Shown here one piece after another: positions 24,644 through 37,159 of a stretch of DNA of 64,000 nucleotides; position 1 is the first letter of the stretch, and every line of letters starts with the position of its first letter. Below the pieces are notes generated by a model, which saw nothing but the letters and a program-made list of their open reading frames with translations, was not told the DNA's origin and did not search any database. Made by a program: the position numbers and the translations under genes. Source of the stretch: Priapulus caudatus (Eukaryota > Priapulida > Priapulimorpha > Priapulimorphida > Priapulidae); assembly GCF_000485595.1 (NCBI RefSeq), contig NW_014577413.1, positions 103,347 to 167,346 of the forward strand, given 5' to 3'.

Positions 24644-27600
24644 GTATGTCTTAGAAACGCGTGAATATATTGGTGCTGCAGCGTGCTTTTATATCAATCT
24701 AACCGCCTAAAACATATAGAGTATTTCGTATACCTACGAAGTATATAAATAATATATATATTATGTTATTAAAAATAAAATTATTATTTATCATAATTTA
24801 TGAGCACAATAAATAATTTGGAATTTAGATTTTTGTTAAATTCCATTCCACTGAATTAATTTATGACTGCAAATTACTGTACTACCAATAATTAAATTAC
24901 TAAATTTTCTACTAATAACCAATACTCTTAATTTTTTTAACTTTAAATAATTAGTCTTACTTATAATTTACAAATTTAAATTCCTGTTCTCGTGTGTGCG
25001 CCCGCAACCACGGCGGATTTCCGTTAATGTGTCAACGCTATTCGTGGATCATAATGCTAGTCGAAAATATTACCATTGTACTAGTTGTAATCGTAACTAC
25101 GACTTTTCTGAAAATGCCGCTCCCAGTATTTAATTATGCGCCATAACGTACTAGCCCTAGTAGTATTACCCCAACACTAATACATGCGAAACACGAAGAA
25201 ACGCGCTTTAAATTGTGACATTGCAGGCTGCTCCGGATTCTTCAAGAGAAGCATACACAGGCAGCGTGTGTATACGTGCAAAGCTGTAGGAGATCTGAAA
25301 GGCCACTGTCCCATAGACAAGACTCACCGCAACCAATGCCGAGCGTGTAGACTCACCAAATGCTTCGACGCATCCATGAACAAGGACGGTAAGCTAGAAC
25401 GCTAAATACGGTGGCACAGGAGGTGCAAGAATTGTTATCCCTATAGAGTTACGATAACGTTCTCGTCAACCCTAATTAAAAAATAACTCTTAACTCTATA
25501 TGAATAATATGTTAGCTAATTAGATAGGCGTTAACGCTACTATTTAATACATTAGTAAGTTAATAACTGATTATCTGCTAAATTCACAGATAACAAATGC
25601 GTGTGATCTCTACTATAATTATTGTTTAATTACTGTATTTACACCTCTGAATGCACATGTGGTGATTCAGTATACGACACAATTCGACTACTGGAAATAT
25701 CATAAAACCCCCGAATATCTGGAAAATATTCCACGTACGTCGTTAGAATCCGCAATTAACATTTAATGAGACGCGCACGTGTATGGTATTCGAAACTAGT
25801 GCGGTCTGTGCAGCCTAATTAACTCATCAGAATTTTCCACTTCGATGTGTTTTCCCGGCAGCATCGCACGTGTTTCACCGCCGAATGGCAACGTTTTTGC
25901 TGCTAGAGTCCCCTCGGCAGATTGATTTCACTCGCAGTAATCACGAGTGTAGGTACGGGCGTGTTATTTTCGCGAGGTTTCATCAGCTTCTGACATCAAT
26001 TGAATCCGATTTTCTAAAACGACCAGCGTTGCGAGCTTCGTGTGCACAATGCATGCAGGCGGCGCACACAGCAATCACAGCTTTGTGGCGAGCGTCGACA
26101 TATGTTTCTCTCTTTCAAATATTCTAAGGACGTAATTAGTTGTTGGTCCGTGTAGTCAATGCGATGAAAAGTTGCACATCCTGCTTTTCTGTCCCTGACA
26201 TTGTACAGCCTTTGACCTGTGACGCTACCACTGCCCAGCCGAGTGTGTTGATCCATCAATCCACTTAGTTTAGTTTAGTTTTATACGCGCGAATGCTAGC
26301 GTTTACCCAATCCTCCTTAACTTCGTATGCCGGATAACAACAGAAAGAAATATAAAGAAACACCACCAATTAAAATTCGATTAGGCGATAGGCATGCAGC
26401 GTATTGTCTGCGCCAGTCATTCTCCCCTGCTTGTAACACGTTCTATAGCTATACACCTACTCGCCTTCGCCGTTCGAACGCTATTAAAATACGTCCATCT
26501 TCATCTCCTACACCGTTCACGCGCTCGCTCTACTTCGGTTCCAAGAGGCGGCTACGTTACATCTTCGAGATCTAAACCTCTGATTCGGTCACTGGTACCA
26601 CGTGGCGTCGAGTCCCGTCTTCCCCTCTTTATAAACTTCTGGCACATTCTCCTAACTCGCCAGAAAAATCATGTTGTTGTTGTTGTTGTGAATTTGTTTA
26701 TTATTTTATTTACTCTTGATATATATATATATATATATGGGGGAGGGGTGCGCGCGCGCGTGTGTGTGCGTGTGTGTGTGTGCGCGCGTACGTGCGTGCG
26801 TGCGCGTGCGAGTGCATGTATAATATATACAGCAGCATAATATAACATTATTCGTATTATAGTAATATCGGTTAAATTAACGGACCAAGTTAGGATTAGA
26901 GTTAGGGTTAGTGTTGGGGTTAGGCTTAGCACTAGGGTTTAGTGTTAAGGTTTGAAATTGGGTTAGAGCTAGGGGTAGGATTAGGATTATGGTTAGGATT
27001 ATGGTTAGGGTAAGTATTAGACTTAGGTTTATATTTAGGATAAGCCTTGACTGCAGTATTCGTAATGGTTCTCATTCCACATTCCGCTCTCTTATCCGAT
27101 ACTGCACCTAGCCTATCTTTCCAACCTAAACCACGTATAGCTTTCATACTATCCATCTTGGCAGCTTTTCGATGAGTGTGCATTCATATTCCAAGCTTAT
27201 GCTGTTTTCTTTTCACTTGCTACATTCTTTTAGTTGTATTTGTCTACTATGGCCGTTCGTCAATATCGTTCCGAGAGTGCTCTTTCAAAGTCAACATAAA
27301 CAAATGCACATCAATAGGCATATGTAGATCTTTTAGTTTAGTTTGATTCGTTCCCCCAGCCGCAATGTGAAGAGGGGTAACATAGGTTGTAATTCTATAG
27401 CATTTGTTTCTTTCAACATGTTCATAGCCGTTCAGCATGAGAGAGGACCAAGAAAGCCAAAGCTCAGTACTCTAGAATCACCATCTACGTCGAAGGTTCA
27501 AGTCAAGGATAGCGGCCAAAGCATGGTGACGTCAACAACTGGAGTGAGCGACTTGGACGTGATGTTTCGTACACTTACAGCTATCGAGAAACTTCATGCT

Positions 27601-27986
27601 GTTGTGCCGTCTGAAGACGAAATAAGTCGATTGGGTAGGAGTGTGCTGTTGGATTCAAGGAGTGCCTCGACATTATTCCCGAAGTCTCTGTGCACTATCG
27701 ATGCATTGCAGGAAATAGCGGCTCGTCTCCTATTCACATTGATCCGATGGACAAAAGTGTTGCCACCATTCCAAAATCTGTGCAAGCACGATCAGGTAGG
27801 CATCCCATTTACATGCAAATATACTGCATTATGTGCGCCCGCGCTTGCGTGTGTGTATTTGAGCTTGCATGCCTGTGGGTGTGTGTGTGTGTGTGTGTGT
27901 GATGTGTGTGTGCTGCGTGCGCGTGCGTGCGTGCGTGTGTGTATGTGTGGTGCCGCTGTGCGTGCGTGCGCCGCGGCGTGGTTGTG

Positions 27987-28040
<54 letters not shown>

Positions 28041-29075
28041 GTGCGAGGAGGGGGCGTAATCAAATGTTATGCATCTCGCACATGTAGTATGCGTGTGTAC
28101 GGATGGTCTGCCTGCCTGTGTATCGTTTGCTTTATCGTATGGGTATATTTAATTCCATAAAACTGTCATATTATGTTTATCTAATATATCTGTCGAAAGG
28201 TATATCGAAGTGCAAGACTTGTCAATGTAATATTTAATTCAAATATTGATTAAAGCTTTTGTGTTACTGATATAAAGAAAATATTTACGTTTCGCCAGAG
28301 TGGAATAACTTGAAACGAATTACATGAAAACGAAGGAAACACGGAATATCCTATATATACGTATAATAATACCAGCGCAACCAGACCAATATTTATGCAA
28401 AGCAAGTAATATGCTTCTCTCTGACGACTGCGATATACTGTCGTAACATCAACTCAACCATATTAGTTTATGCCACCTATCAGTAGATGTCCGTTAATAG
28501 CTCGTATATATACTCTCAATATCTATATATTCTGTGAGGGGTAAGTTATGCGTATTTTACATGTTAGAAAGCGTTTTACATAATCCTGCAGCTGACTTCT
28601 ATTGAATAATGATGAACTTGTTCTCTAGCGGAAATATCGTGTTTCTTGTTATAGCTGGGCGAGATTGTGCGTTTGCATTCTGATTTCCTCCCACGTGTCA
28701 GGTGATACTACTCGAGGAGACGTGGAAGGATATATTTCTCCTCAGCCTCGCTCAGTGGACGGCGGCCTGCAACCTTGCTGCAACAATACAGCTGGAGAGG
28801 GCTCATACACCGTTCACCGTCACCAGACATGTGCGTGAAATCCTGCTTCGCTTTCAGCACAACCGCGTAGATGGAACAGAGTTTGCCTGCTTGAAAACAA
28901 CGACGCTTTTTCGTTCAGGTAAGAATTTGGGAGAAGCTTAATCACACACACACACACGCGCGCGCGCACGTACACACAAACGCACGCACGCGTGCGCGCA
29001 CGCACACACGTACGCACACACGCACGCACACACGTACGCACACACACACACACACAGCACACGCACACACGCACA

Positions 29076-29107
<32 letters not shown>

Positions 29108-29459
29108 CACGTACGCAAAAGACTGACATGCCTATGTTTCTATCGGCTATAGATAAAATAATTGATTATTGTTATATAATATATTTTTAGAAACTATTGG
29201 CCTCAGCGAGCCGCAGAAGGTCGAGTTGGTTCAAGACCAGGCACAGATGCTACTTGGAGAGTACATCCATCAGAACTATGCATCACAGCCAACTCGGTTC
29301 GGCAGACTACTATTACTTTTGCCTAGTCTCAAGGGTGTTTCGTGCCACCTAGTGGAAGAAATATTTTTCAAGGAAACTATCGGGTCAATACCTCTTGAAC
29401 GACTCGTAGTAGATATTTATCAACAAGAAAAATGTGATATCACACTTTCTGGAGATTAG
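24563..29459 (+). CDS. Nuclear receptor, NR2E (tailless/TLX/PNR) group; five exons
   Basis: Ligand-type transcription factor of the nucleus. Coding exons are 24563-24643, 25227-25388, 27428-27795, 28702-28918 and 29191-29459; all have AG/GT borders and matching phases, giving about 365 residues to the TAG. The DNA-binding domain has both C4 zinc fingers and the P-box [11 protein letters not shown]; serine in the SGFF position, with [13 protein letters not shown] and [14 protein letters not shown], is typical of tailless/TLX. The ligand-binding domain has the helix 3-5 signature ([15 protein letters not shown]) and ends in a helix 11-12 region ([19 protein letters not shown]) like TLX. Family members usually act as repressors in neural and sensory development; that role here is inference. 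The N-terminal exon (1-base phase) was not found. Introns hold GT arrays and degenerate telomeric repeats. Confidence 0.92.
25227..25388 (+). CDS. Nuclear receptor exon B: second zinc finger
   Basis: The acceptor is TTGCAG and the donor GTAAGC. It completes the P-box (GCSGFFKRS) and encodes the second finger, C-x9-C-x9-C-x2-C, followed by RLTKC and MNKD. Nine residues between the first two cysteines make an unusually long D-box. Confidence 0.95.
26745..26816. repeat. CGCG/GTGT/GCGT microsatellite
   Basis: Follows a TA tract (26719-26738) inside the receptor's second intron. Confidence 0.9.
26886..27032. repeat. Degenerate TTAGGG-like interstitial telomeric repeat
   Basis: Many variants of TTAGGG (TTAGGA, TTAGAG, TTGGGG, TTAGGC) run in one direction within the nuclear receptor intron. 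It looks like an old, decayed telomere-type array. A younger, nearly perfect array is at 50895-50998. Confidence 0.75.
27428..27795 (+). CDS. Nuclear receptor exon C: hinge and helices 1-4
   Basis: The acceptor TTCATAG and donor GTAGGC give a 368-bp exon that is open throughout. It starts [10 protein letters not shown], continuing MNKD exactly as in tailless-type receptors. A Ser/Thr-rich hinge follows, and the start of the ligand-binding domain ([20 protein letters not shown]) ends at KHDQ. Confidence 0.93.
27874..28045. repeat. (GT)n / GCGT microsatellite
   Basis: Lies 80 bp inside the receptor intron after exon C, with two pure GT runs around a GC-rich middle. Confidence 0.95.
28702..28918 (+). 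CDS. Nuclear receptor exon D: ligand-binding domain core
   Basis: The acceptor is GTGTCAG and the donor GTAAGA. It begins [19 protein letters not shown], the conserved helix 4-5 segment, joined in phase 0 to DQ of the previous exon. It ends at LFRS with one spare base. Confidence 0.92.
28943..29117. repeat. (CA)n / ACGC microsatellite
   Basis: Fills most of the short intron between receptor exons D and E. Confidence 0.95.
29191..29459 (+). CDS. Nuclear receptor exon E: C-terminal helices and stop
   Basis: The acceptor is ATTTTTAG. It encodes helices 9-12: [15 protein letters not shown] is the conserved helix 10 motif, and [10 protein letters not shown] precedes the terminal helix. The frame ends at TAG 29457-29459, with about 14 residues after DIYQ. 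Confidence 0.93.
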
Positions 29460-32400
29460 GCAAGATAGAAAGCAGACGTTTTTATTGTTTTCCTAAAGAT
29501 TCATACACCGCACGTAACAAGCATACTTAGCAAATTTCTAAAAACCTAGGTAATAACAACACACTTCTGCGTAGTATATTTCTGTATCACCCAAGAAACA
29601 TCTACTAGTCTTCATGGACAATATCGTATTTCCATTTAAAATAGATTTGGTGTGTTATGGGCGGGTAGGCGAAAAACATTTTTTATTTATATTGTTTACA
29701 ATTATATTATTATATGTTAATATTTTTTATTGTTTTCTTCATAGCTGCCCTTTCAAATTGTTGAGCGTTGGCAATATTAATATCGTGAACAATTTTAAAT
29801 AACGTTGCTACTTAAATACCATTTAATGTAATAATAATGATAATTGTATTAGTATAAATAGGTAATACCGGCAGTATGATTGTTGTTATGATTAAAACCA
29901 TTATATTATGGTAGATGAGGAGAACTCTCCTAGACTCACTACTGATATATCGTGAATTTGACATAAAATATGCATGGATATGCTATTTGTCTAGCTAGAT
30001 TCAGATGTGGGTGGTTTTGCTACCGTGTAACAAGACCGTATCATCAACGAGGTAGAGTAGCTACTGGGCACAGGTCATACAAAAGTTTTTGTTGTAAACA
30101 TCTTCGTTATTTCTATGATAAAAACTGTAATAAAACTTCTTACATCATTTGTTTTACAAGGTGGAATAATCAGGTTTGTAGCCTCTGAGGGAAAGGAAAA
30201 CTGTTCGACGAGAATTGTATCAAAAATTAAATGATAAGCCCAAATATGTGCAATAATTTGGGCAACAAAATTATAATTTTAGTGTATATAATGATATATG
30301 CGGGATAGCAGACGAAATGGACTGCAGACCCCCTCTCAATACTGAGATTATATAGAACTGGTAAATAATTAGAACCTTGATTCGGATTGTGAGTTTTTTC
30401 GGCTTTATAGTAAATTATTACAGTAGCCTACTATTAAAATATGATACAGTACTATAATAATCCAAATGTATATTTTGGGGCGTTTCGTTAAGAATGTGTG
30501 AAATGTTGCATGTTTAATAATAACTAGTAACTTGACAAAGTGGATGGAAGGAAACTACGCGAACACACCGCGCGATAAAATCAAAATTCGCGTTTCCTCT
30601 GAGATACATTTTTGCGACATCCAATATTTTGCATTTAACATAACAGCGTGCTATCGCAGTGCCTAGCCCCGACTTTCAAATTGTTGTTACGTTACAAGGC
30701 CAAATGTCGAATGATAGTGTAAAGAAAACAAAACAAATGCTTATATAAAAATTAGCGAAAACTAGAATAAGTATGATATTTGCCGCTGAATTAATCAGCT
30801 TAATCATATTAGCTGGTTCACCGCTAGTACTTTGACGAGAGCCACGGAGAAAAATACATGACTTCAAGAGAAAATACAACACGTAGATATAATTACACTA
30901 AACTCATACAATAAATTCATTTATTAAGCACCCGATATCGTCAACACAATATACCATATACATCAATCAAACAACGTAAACATAACAATTTTGTGGCTAA
31001 ACTTCGGAGAACATTTGAATTGAACAATTGTAACATGATTATTATAGACATTGACAAACCTGGCACCTATTCGTAATTAACCAAATGAATTTACCTAAAG
31101 GATTGCTCACTGCAACTAGAGGCAATACTTAAATAAAACTTAAGGCAACATACCTACATTAAATTTTTAAAATAAAATTTTAATTTCACTCATTCTTGAT
31201 TATACGGTAATTAAATCAATATAATTATAACGTCATAGCATGTAAAAACGGGAGCAAAAACCTCGCTACTACTTCACTACTATTTATTTCCCCTTTAATT
31301 CCCCCATCTGAATTCGACTATTATACCACCACAGACAATATTGTATATCTTCATCACCTCCCCATTATACAACCATTACCGCATCTTGTACTTCGAATCC
31401 CGCCTTCTAAGACTCTACGCCCTCGTTCAGATATCCTTCTACTACATATCTTCCTCCGCCAACAAATCAGGTTGATTTTGTTGCGCAGAGCGGTAAAACC
31501 TTCTATCTATTCGGTCTACAATTTCGCACGCATTCGTCCACAGATTAAAACACATAGTAGTTACATAGTAGCCAGTGCATTGTGTATGAGCCCTAGACGC
31601 TAGAGAAATAAAAGCACACATTGGAAATGAGCATCGCAATTCGTGACATCTATCAATTCAATAATATCTATACACAATAAACTGCTAAAACACTGATTTG
31701 ATAAACCTTTCTTACGAGCACCTAAGATCACATTCGCGTGTGATAACGTGTTAACTTACGTTTAATATATACGTGCATTACGTGCACCTGCGTGCCACAT
31801 GCTATCGACTGTACTAAAGCTACTGAAACATTTTACACTCATACTATGAACGAGAACTAGTGGCTATAGTGAATCTCACTATTATCACGTGAACTGTGGA
31901 TTGAATCACAAGGTCACTCACTGTCCGCATCCTGCGGTATACTATACACCACGCAAGTTACGGATACACGCGCAATATTATGATAAAACAATAATGCATA
32001 GAAATTGCAGTCAGTCGTATGTAAAGTAACGCTGAGAGCAACTATAGCTCTTAATTCTCCATGTATGTGAGTTATCTAAGTAAATTCATGAGGCATGCAA
32101 TTCTGTGACCACTTCTGTGAGGAGTTACCGCGAATGCTGATAGCTTTTTGCGTCCGTCTAAATTAGAATGAGGAAGCGGCAACTCCACCGACATAGGCAA
32201 ATATGCACGGACCACAATTTGTGCTTACTATGTATACGGTTAAAATACGAAGCACAGTAATCTGCACAGAACATTTGGCCGTGGTGTTGGTCAATAGAGA
32301 GAGGGATAATTCGATAATGGCTTTTACACAGATAGGTGGCTTGTTTAATAGTAATTTTCCATAAGGGCGGTTTGAGACACCTGTGCTACGTAAAACAATG

Positions 32401-34390
32401 CAATGATTCTGAAAAACCTTATTGACGTATGAAGTAGAAATTTCTCACTTTTCTGTGGAATATGAATAAAATACGTTATTTTTAAATTAACAGTCTAGCG
32501 TTATCATTTTATATCTAATGTCAGGCAGTCCATGGCTAATGTGTGGCTACACCTTAGACACCTGGGTGACAGCACTAGTAGATGTACCCGCATCACAATG
32601 CGAGCAAACTACCTTAATCGAGGTTCCTGGTAAGACAGTGCCAGGTTATTAAGGTTACTATTAGGGTTGGGAAGTGATTTTCGGTCAAAATTTCAATACC
32701 GACTTTATTTGATAGATCGGACCCATGGGCAGCTATGTAGGCCTATACGTAGAAATTATGTATGTAGCCTCCCAAACAGTTCCAAATCCCGCATTAGTCA
32801 ATTCTTAACACAGGCGTTCAATCATGGGAAATTGAGAAAAGTTGTGGGCGCGCCGTTAACTATGGTCCATTGTTTCAGAAAGCTGCTCCTGAAGCCTTGC
32901 GCCCTGATTCTTCCAACGTATTTCTCGAAAACTCCACAACTCAGATCTCCCAGAAACTTTTGTGTTACGTTTCAAATGCTAAAAAATATCAAAGGAAAAA
33001 AGACCTTTACTCCTCGGACATTAAAAAAAAATATTATATTTTATAAGTTCAGACTCTTTGTTTACGAAATTGTGGCGTTTTCGAAAACTAAACTAAACCT
33101 ACAATCTAAAGCCATTTAACAAAAATTCCAGGGCACCCTTTTTAGCTTTCAATATTATCTTATGGAACAACGTCTATGGTTTAAAGCTTAGGTCCCTAAC
33201 TCTTTGCTGTTTCTGAGAAAATAACAAAAAAAGCTTTTTTGTATAAATTCTCAATTTTTGCCGTCACTTAATTAGCGATAAATTTTTAAATAATTTTTTC
33301 AGCAAGAGCGTAGAGAGACCATCTCTCTTATGTAATGGATATTATTTGATTGAATTTGATGAGCAGTTATGTTGCAATGCCCTTTACAGTGTTACCCGTC
33401 CGTAATAACCCTTACTCCTTAACCTCTGACACGTGAATAAGTAGCTCGGGTGGAACATTTAAACTCCACGGCAGCACAGACATTTACACAGAATGGGCTT
33501 TTCAAACCACCCGTACAGAAAATTCGGATTAAAGCCATCTCTCTCTCTCTCTCTCACCTAGAGTATTAGCATTTTAGGTTTGCGCACTCTCATCAGGGCA
33601 TCCAATTAATGTGAAACGTCACATTGTGTGGCTAGATGATTTTCCTCTACTAAAAAAATGTAACTCCGAAATAATTTTGAATCTAAATCTGTGATAATTT
33701 AATGATATAGGGTAGTAGATTTCGATAGGAAGGCCACAAAACAGACGTATCATATCAGGCCGCAAATAATATTTAAACTTAGACTTATTGAAATGTAGAC
33801 TGCCAATTTCGTTTAAACATTGGCAACTGCCCCAATAAAGGTTTGTATGTGTACGTATGGTGGTACCGTGATATTGCCAAACTAGATCTGCAATCCATGA
33901 GGACAAACAGGTATTGATTTTTTGTTGAATTATTTCTTACTAATCTGGAAACATATGTGAGTTTGTGCGACAATTTGCATTGTATAAAATGTAAAAGGCT
34001 AATGGTACCGACTAGTTCAAAAAGCAATAATTACATTTGACAGTCTAAATACTTTCAAGCCATCATCCAGCTCAGACGACATCAGACGACATCAGCTTAA
34101 TAAGATTGGCTTAAAACACCAACTATTCAATAACCGCCCTTGAATATCAATATAAAGAGGAATGTATGAGGAGGTAATTCCAGCCAAAAACAAAGACTCG
34201 CATGCATATTGAAAAAAATAATGATTCGCAAGAAAGCTTTTCGATAAAAGTTGCTTCCTACCATATATATTTCAAATATTTTGTATCTGGGAAGTAAATT
34301 TAATACCGGCTGGATAAAGACAATGAAATCCTTTGCTACATCACCACAGCTTTCTGAATGCTTTAACTACCGCAGATCACATTCCTAGTT
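29460..34390. other. Intergenic AT-rich DNA
   Basis: The 3' flank of the receptor, then AT-rich sequence with a short CT tract at about 33538-33556. A 150-codon frame at 32667-33119 and a 95-codon minus frame at 33619-33906 have no recognisable family signature, and I do not call them genes. Confidence 0.5.
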
Positions 34391-34479
34391 ATTACCATGC
34401 AAACTTATTGCTGTTATAAAGGTGGCGACAGTGAAATGTTGAGATTGAGCGAGAGCGTGAGAGAGAGCCGGAGAAGGAC

Positions 34480-34635
34480 AGACACACGCACGCGTGCACA
34501 CATACACACACACGCGCGCACACATAGTGACATACACACGTACACGCACAACCCCGCACGCATGCATGCACACAGGTGCACCCACGCAAATATACACGCA
34601 CACACGCGCGTGCTCTCGCACACCCACGCCACCAC

Positions 34636-34669
<34 letters not shown>

Positions 34670-34672
34670 CGA
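34480..34672. repeat. CA / ACGC microsatellite
   Basis: Interrupted CA and ACGC repeat preceded by a GAGA stretch and followed by another at 34722-34740. Confidence 0.9.
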
Positions 34673-34805
34673 CCAATATAAAAAAAACACGCGCTCAGGA
34701 ACAGAAAATGAAAGAGAGAAACCGAGTGAGAGAGAGAGCGCGCGCGCGAACGAGCGAGATACGGGGCGCCATGCAGGACAGGCATTTTTGTACCTATAAA
34801 CTTGA

Positions 34806-35042
34806 CAAAAATGAGTTTTGTGAACAGAAAACTCAATTCTGTCAATCCTGTCCCACAAAACTCAATTTTGTGAACACAAAACTCAATTCTGTCAATCCTG
34901 TCCCACAAAACTCAATTTTGTGAACACAAAACTCAATTCTGTCAAACCGGTTCCACAAAACTCAATTTTGTAAACACAAAACTCAATTCTGTCGAACCGG
35001 TTCCACAAAACTCAATTTTGTAAACACAAAACTCAATTCTGT
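34806..35042. repeat. Tandem minisatellite, about 60-bp unit
   Basis: About four copies of a unit built from two alternating lines, ACAAAACTCAATTTTGTRAAC and ACAAAACTCAATTCTGTC, joined by AATCCTGTCCC or AACCGGTTCC. ACTCAATTTTGT is partly self-complementary, so each unit can form small hairpins. The minus-strand frame it opens is a repeat artefact. Confidence 0.85.
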
Positions 35043-35060
35043 AGGTAGCCCTTCTTACAT

Positions 35061-35070
35061 NNNNNNNNNN
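35061..35070. other. Assembly gap (10 N)
   Basis: Run of N immediately before a GA repeat at 35071-35105. Confidence 1.
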
Positions 35071-35106
<36 letters not shown>

Positions 35107-35153
35107 ACCACACTAGCTACACCCTGCATTGGCGCCAAATTTGCAACCGCTTC

Positions 35154-35412
35154 TTAAAGGGGCAGAATCTCGCATTTAGCTGCTCTTACACACTCTTAGT
35201 TTGGCCCAGAACTTCGACCGCAGGTGATTGACAGGGCTTGCGCGGGCTGTTTAAACACGGTCAGCGCACAGCACATATTTAGCAACGCACCGGCGGCACA
35301 CACGCGGATTATAGTAGCTTTTGCGCGGATGGTCCGCTGGAGCACTGGATCTGCTATATGCGCGGGATCTACTATAGCAGCACCCGTAAATGCTAGATTC
35401 TGTTCCTTTACG
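35154..35412. mobile_element. Miniature inverted-repeat element
   Basis: The left end TTAAAGGGGCAGAATCTCGC and the segment to AGCTGCT are matched, with a few mismatches, by the reverse complement of the right end (AGCAGCACCC to GTTCCTTTACG). Inverted repeats are about 32 bp. The 77-codon frame inside (35224-35457) overruns the element and is not convincing. Confidence 0.7.
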
Positions 35413-36888
35413 TTAGAGGCGTACCAAGGTTGTAATTACATGGCTACCAGAATATAACACAATTTCATACTCTTCCACACTACAATTCCTCTACACCCTG
35501 TGCCATGTGTTCCCCGTGCCAGAAGCTCCGGCGCTGCTGCTGGTGTCTTTACCACAACTGTCGCTCTCAACCTGAGCACGAATCGAAGTTAGGAAAACGA
35601 TAAGAAATCAAGATTTGTTACGCAATTATCACTCGAAGTTGTTCATGATTCAGTCACACTATCTTGTATCATCTACATGCTTGTGTGGGAAAGAAGGTGA
35701 ACATGCTCAACCCAGCGCTGTATACACCAGAGAAACGTGCTGCTCTCAACAACAAGCACATGCATGGACTGATTTGAACTAACTAATTAGGTTGGTTGCG
35801 TTTAATCAATCGGAAATTACTTGAAAAACACGTGGGAGCAAGTCACTCGTTGGGGTAAACCCATAAAATCCATAAAAACTATGCAGCAAATTTCGCGTTA
35901 ACAGTAAATAAATGCATGCTCAGAATATATCGACATGCTCGGGGTAAAACTAGAATAGCTATTGAGTTAGTTTACGTTTTTTTGATTAGTTACGTTCATT
36001 TATATACTTAAAACGCAACGACAACGTTCATTTATCATGGGATTACAACATCGGAACAAAATATACGTGAGCTTAACATGTTCTCATGCTACAGCTTACC
36101 CTACTTGGCCCAGTATCATCGGATTGCTAAATAATACAAGAACATATTACGTAAAGACGATTAGAATCGAACTGAAACGCAATTATTCTTTTTTACATTA
36201 TAGCTGCCTATACATGCACGACAGCTCACACAATGTCAAAAGCGTGATAACCAACTTCTCTTAGTACAGAGTATAGAGTAGAAAGAGAATATAGAGGTTC
36301 AGTAGTATAAAGGTTATAGTCGGCAGGTATTTAGTAATCTGGAATGGATGACGGAGCCAAATTGGAATCAAATATCCAGGAATGGAAGGAGGATTCGCGA
36401 TTCACTCATTAAAATTTCATTTCGGTCGAGAATTTACGAGCAGTGTGTTACTTATAAGAAATCGCATAAAAATCAGATATGACTACATGTTTTTGTTATT
36501 AGACATAAACTTTTATCATTGCAACGAATTATACATCGACGCAAAGCGAATTGGCCCTGGCATCACATGTTGTGCACTAACTGTTCACTAACTGTGCGCG
36601 TTCGTTTTGCCGCATGCCAAACGCGACTTTGAGCCGCCCTTATCTATTGAGAATAATTTTACATTTAGTAATACACATAGCCGACATATTTAGTAACAAG
36701 TAACATTTATTTCGCGCTCGGAATATGTGATGCCAGTCTTTCATAATATTTTACATATTTGTGCACATATCTAGATATTTATGTACATATCACGTGCATG
36801 CGCAAATTTATAAAGCAATGACAGTAGTGTTTCTATTAGTCGACTGTACAAGGTCTGTGCAAATTTCTCTACGTCCGCCATTATTTTT

Positions 36889-37156
36889 AACTCCGCCAAG
36901 GAGGTAATGTAATCGGTCTCGTGTGTGTCCAGTCCGCACGGCGCGATCGATAGCGCGTCGAGTCAGCGAGCGGCGAGTGAGTCAGCAGCAACCACCAGTG
37001 AGCGGCGAGTCAGCAGCCGCCACCAACGAGCAGCGAGTCAGCAGCAGGCAAGTCAGTCAGCAGGAGCCAGCAGCGAGCGACGAGCCAGCTCGTAACACAT
37101 ACATGTTACATGCTGGCGGAGGTATGCACTCTCCGTGAGTGCCCTCTGTCTAGTTT
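36889..37156 (+). mobile_element. SINE-like or inverted element with GC-rich CAG insert
   Basis: It begins AACTCCGCCAAGGAGGTAAT and ends with a block reading GGCGGAGGTATGCACTCTCC followed by GTGAGTGC and TAGTT. The same two end blocks occur in reverse orientation at 44867-45988, so this is a dispersed family. The middle (36950-37095) is a degenerate CAGCGAGCAGCGAGTCAG-type minisatellite, giving a Ser/Arg/Gln-rich frame that I take to be non-coding. Confidence 0.6.
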
Positions 37157-37159
37157 ATT

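Noticed and set aside
25870-26127. 85-codon frame with an acceptor-like CGGCAG upstream, considered as a nuclear receptor exon
   Set aside because: Exon B joins exon C directly in phase to give [14 protein letters not shown], the exact family sequence, leaving no room for it.
32667-33119. 150-codon open frame
   Set aside because: No family motif, no splice context, and codon composition like its AT-rich surroundings.
36923-37138. 71-codon Ser/Gln/Arg-rich frame
   Set aside because: Lies within a degenerate CAGCGAG minisatellite inside a dispersed repeat.
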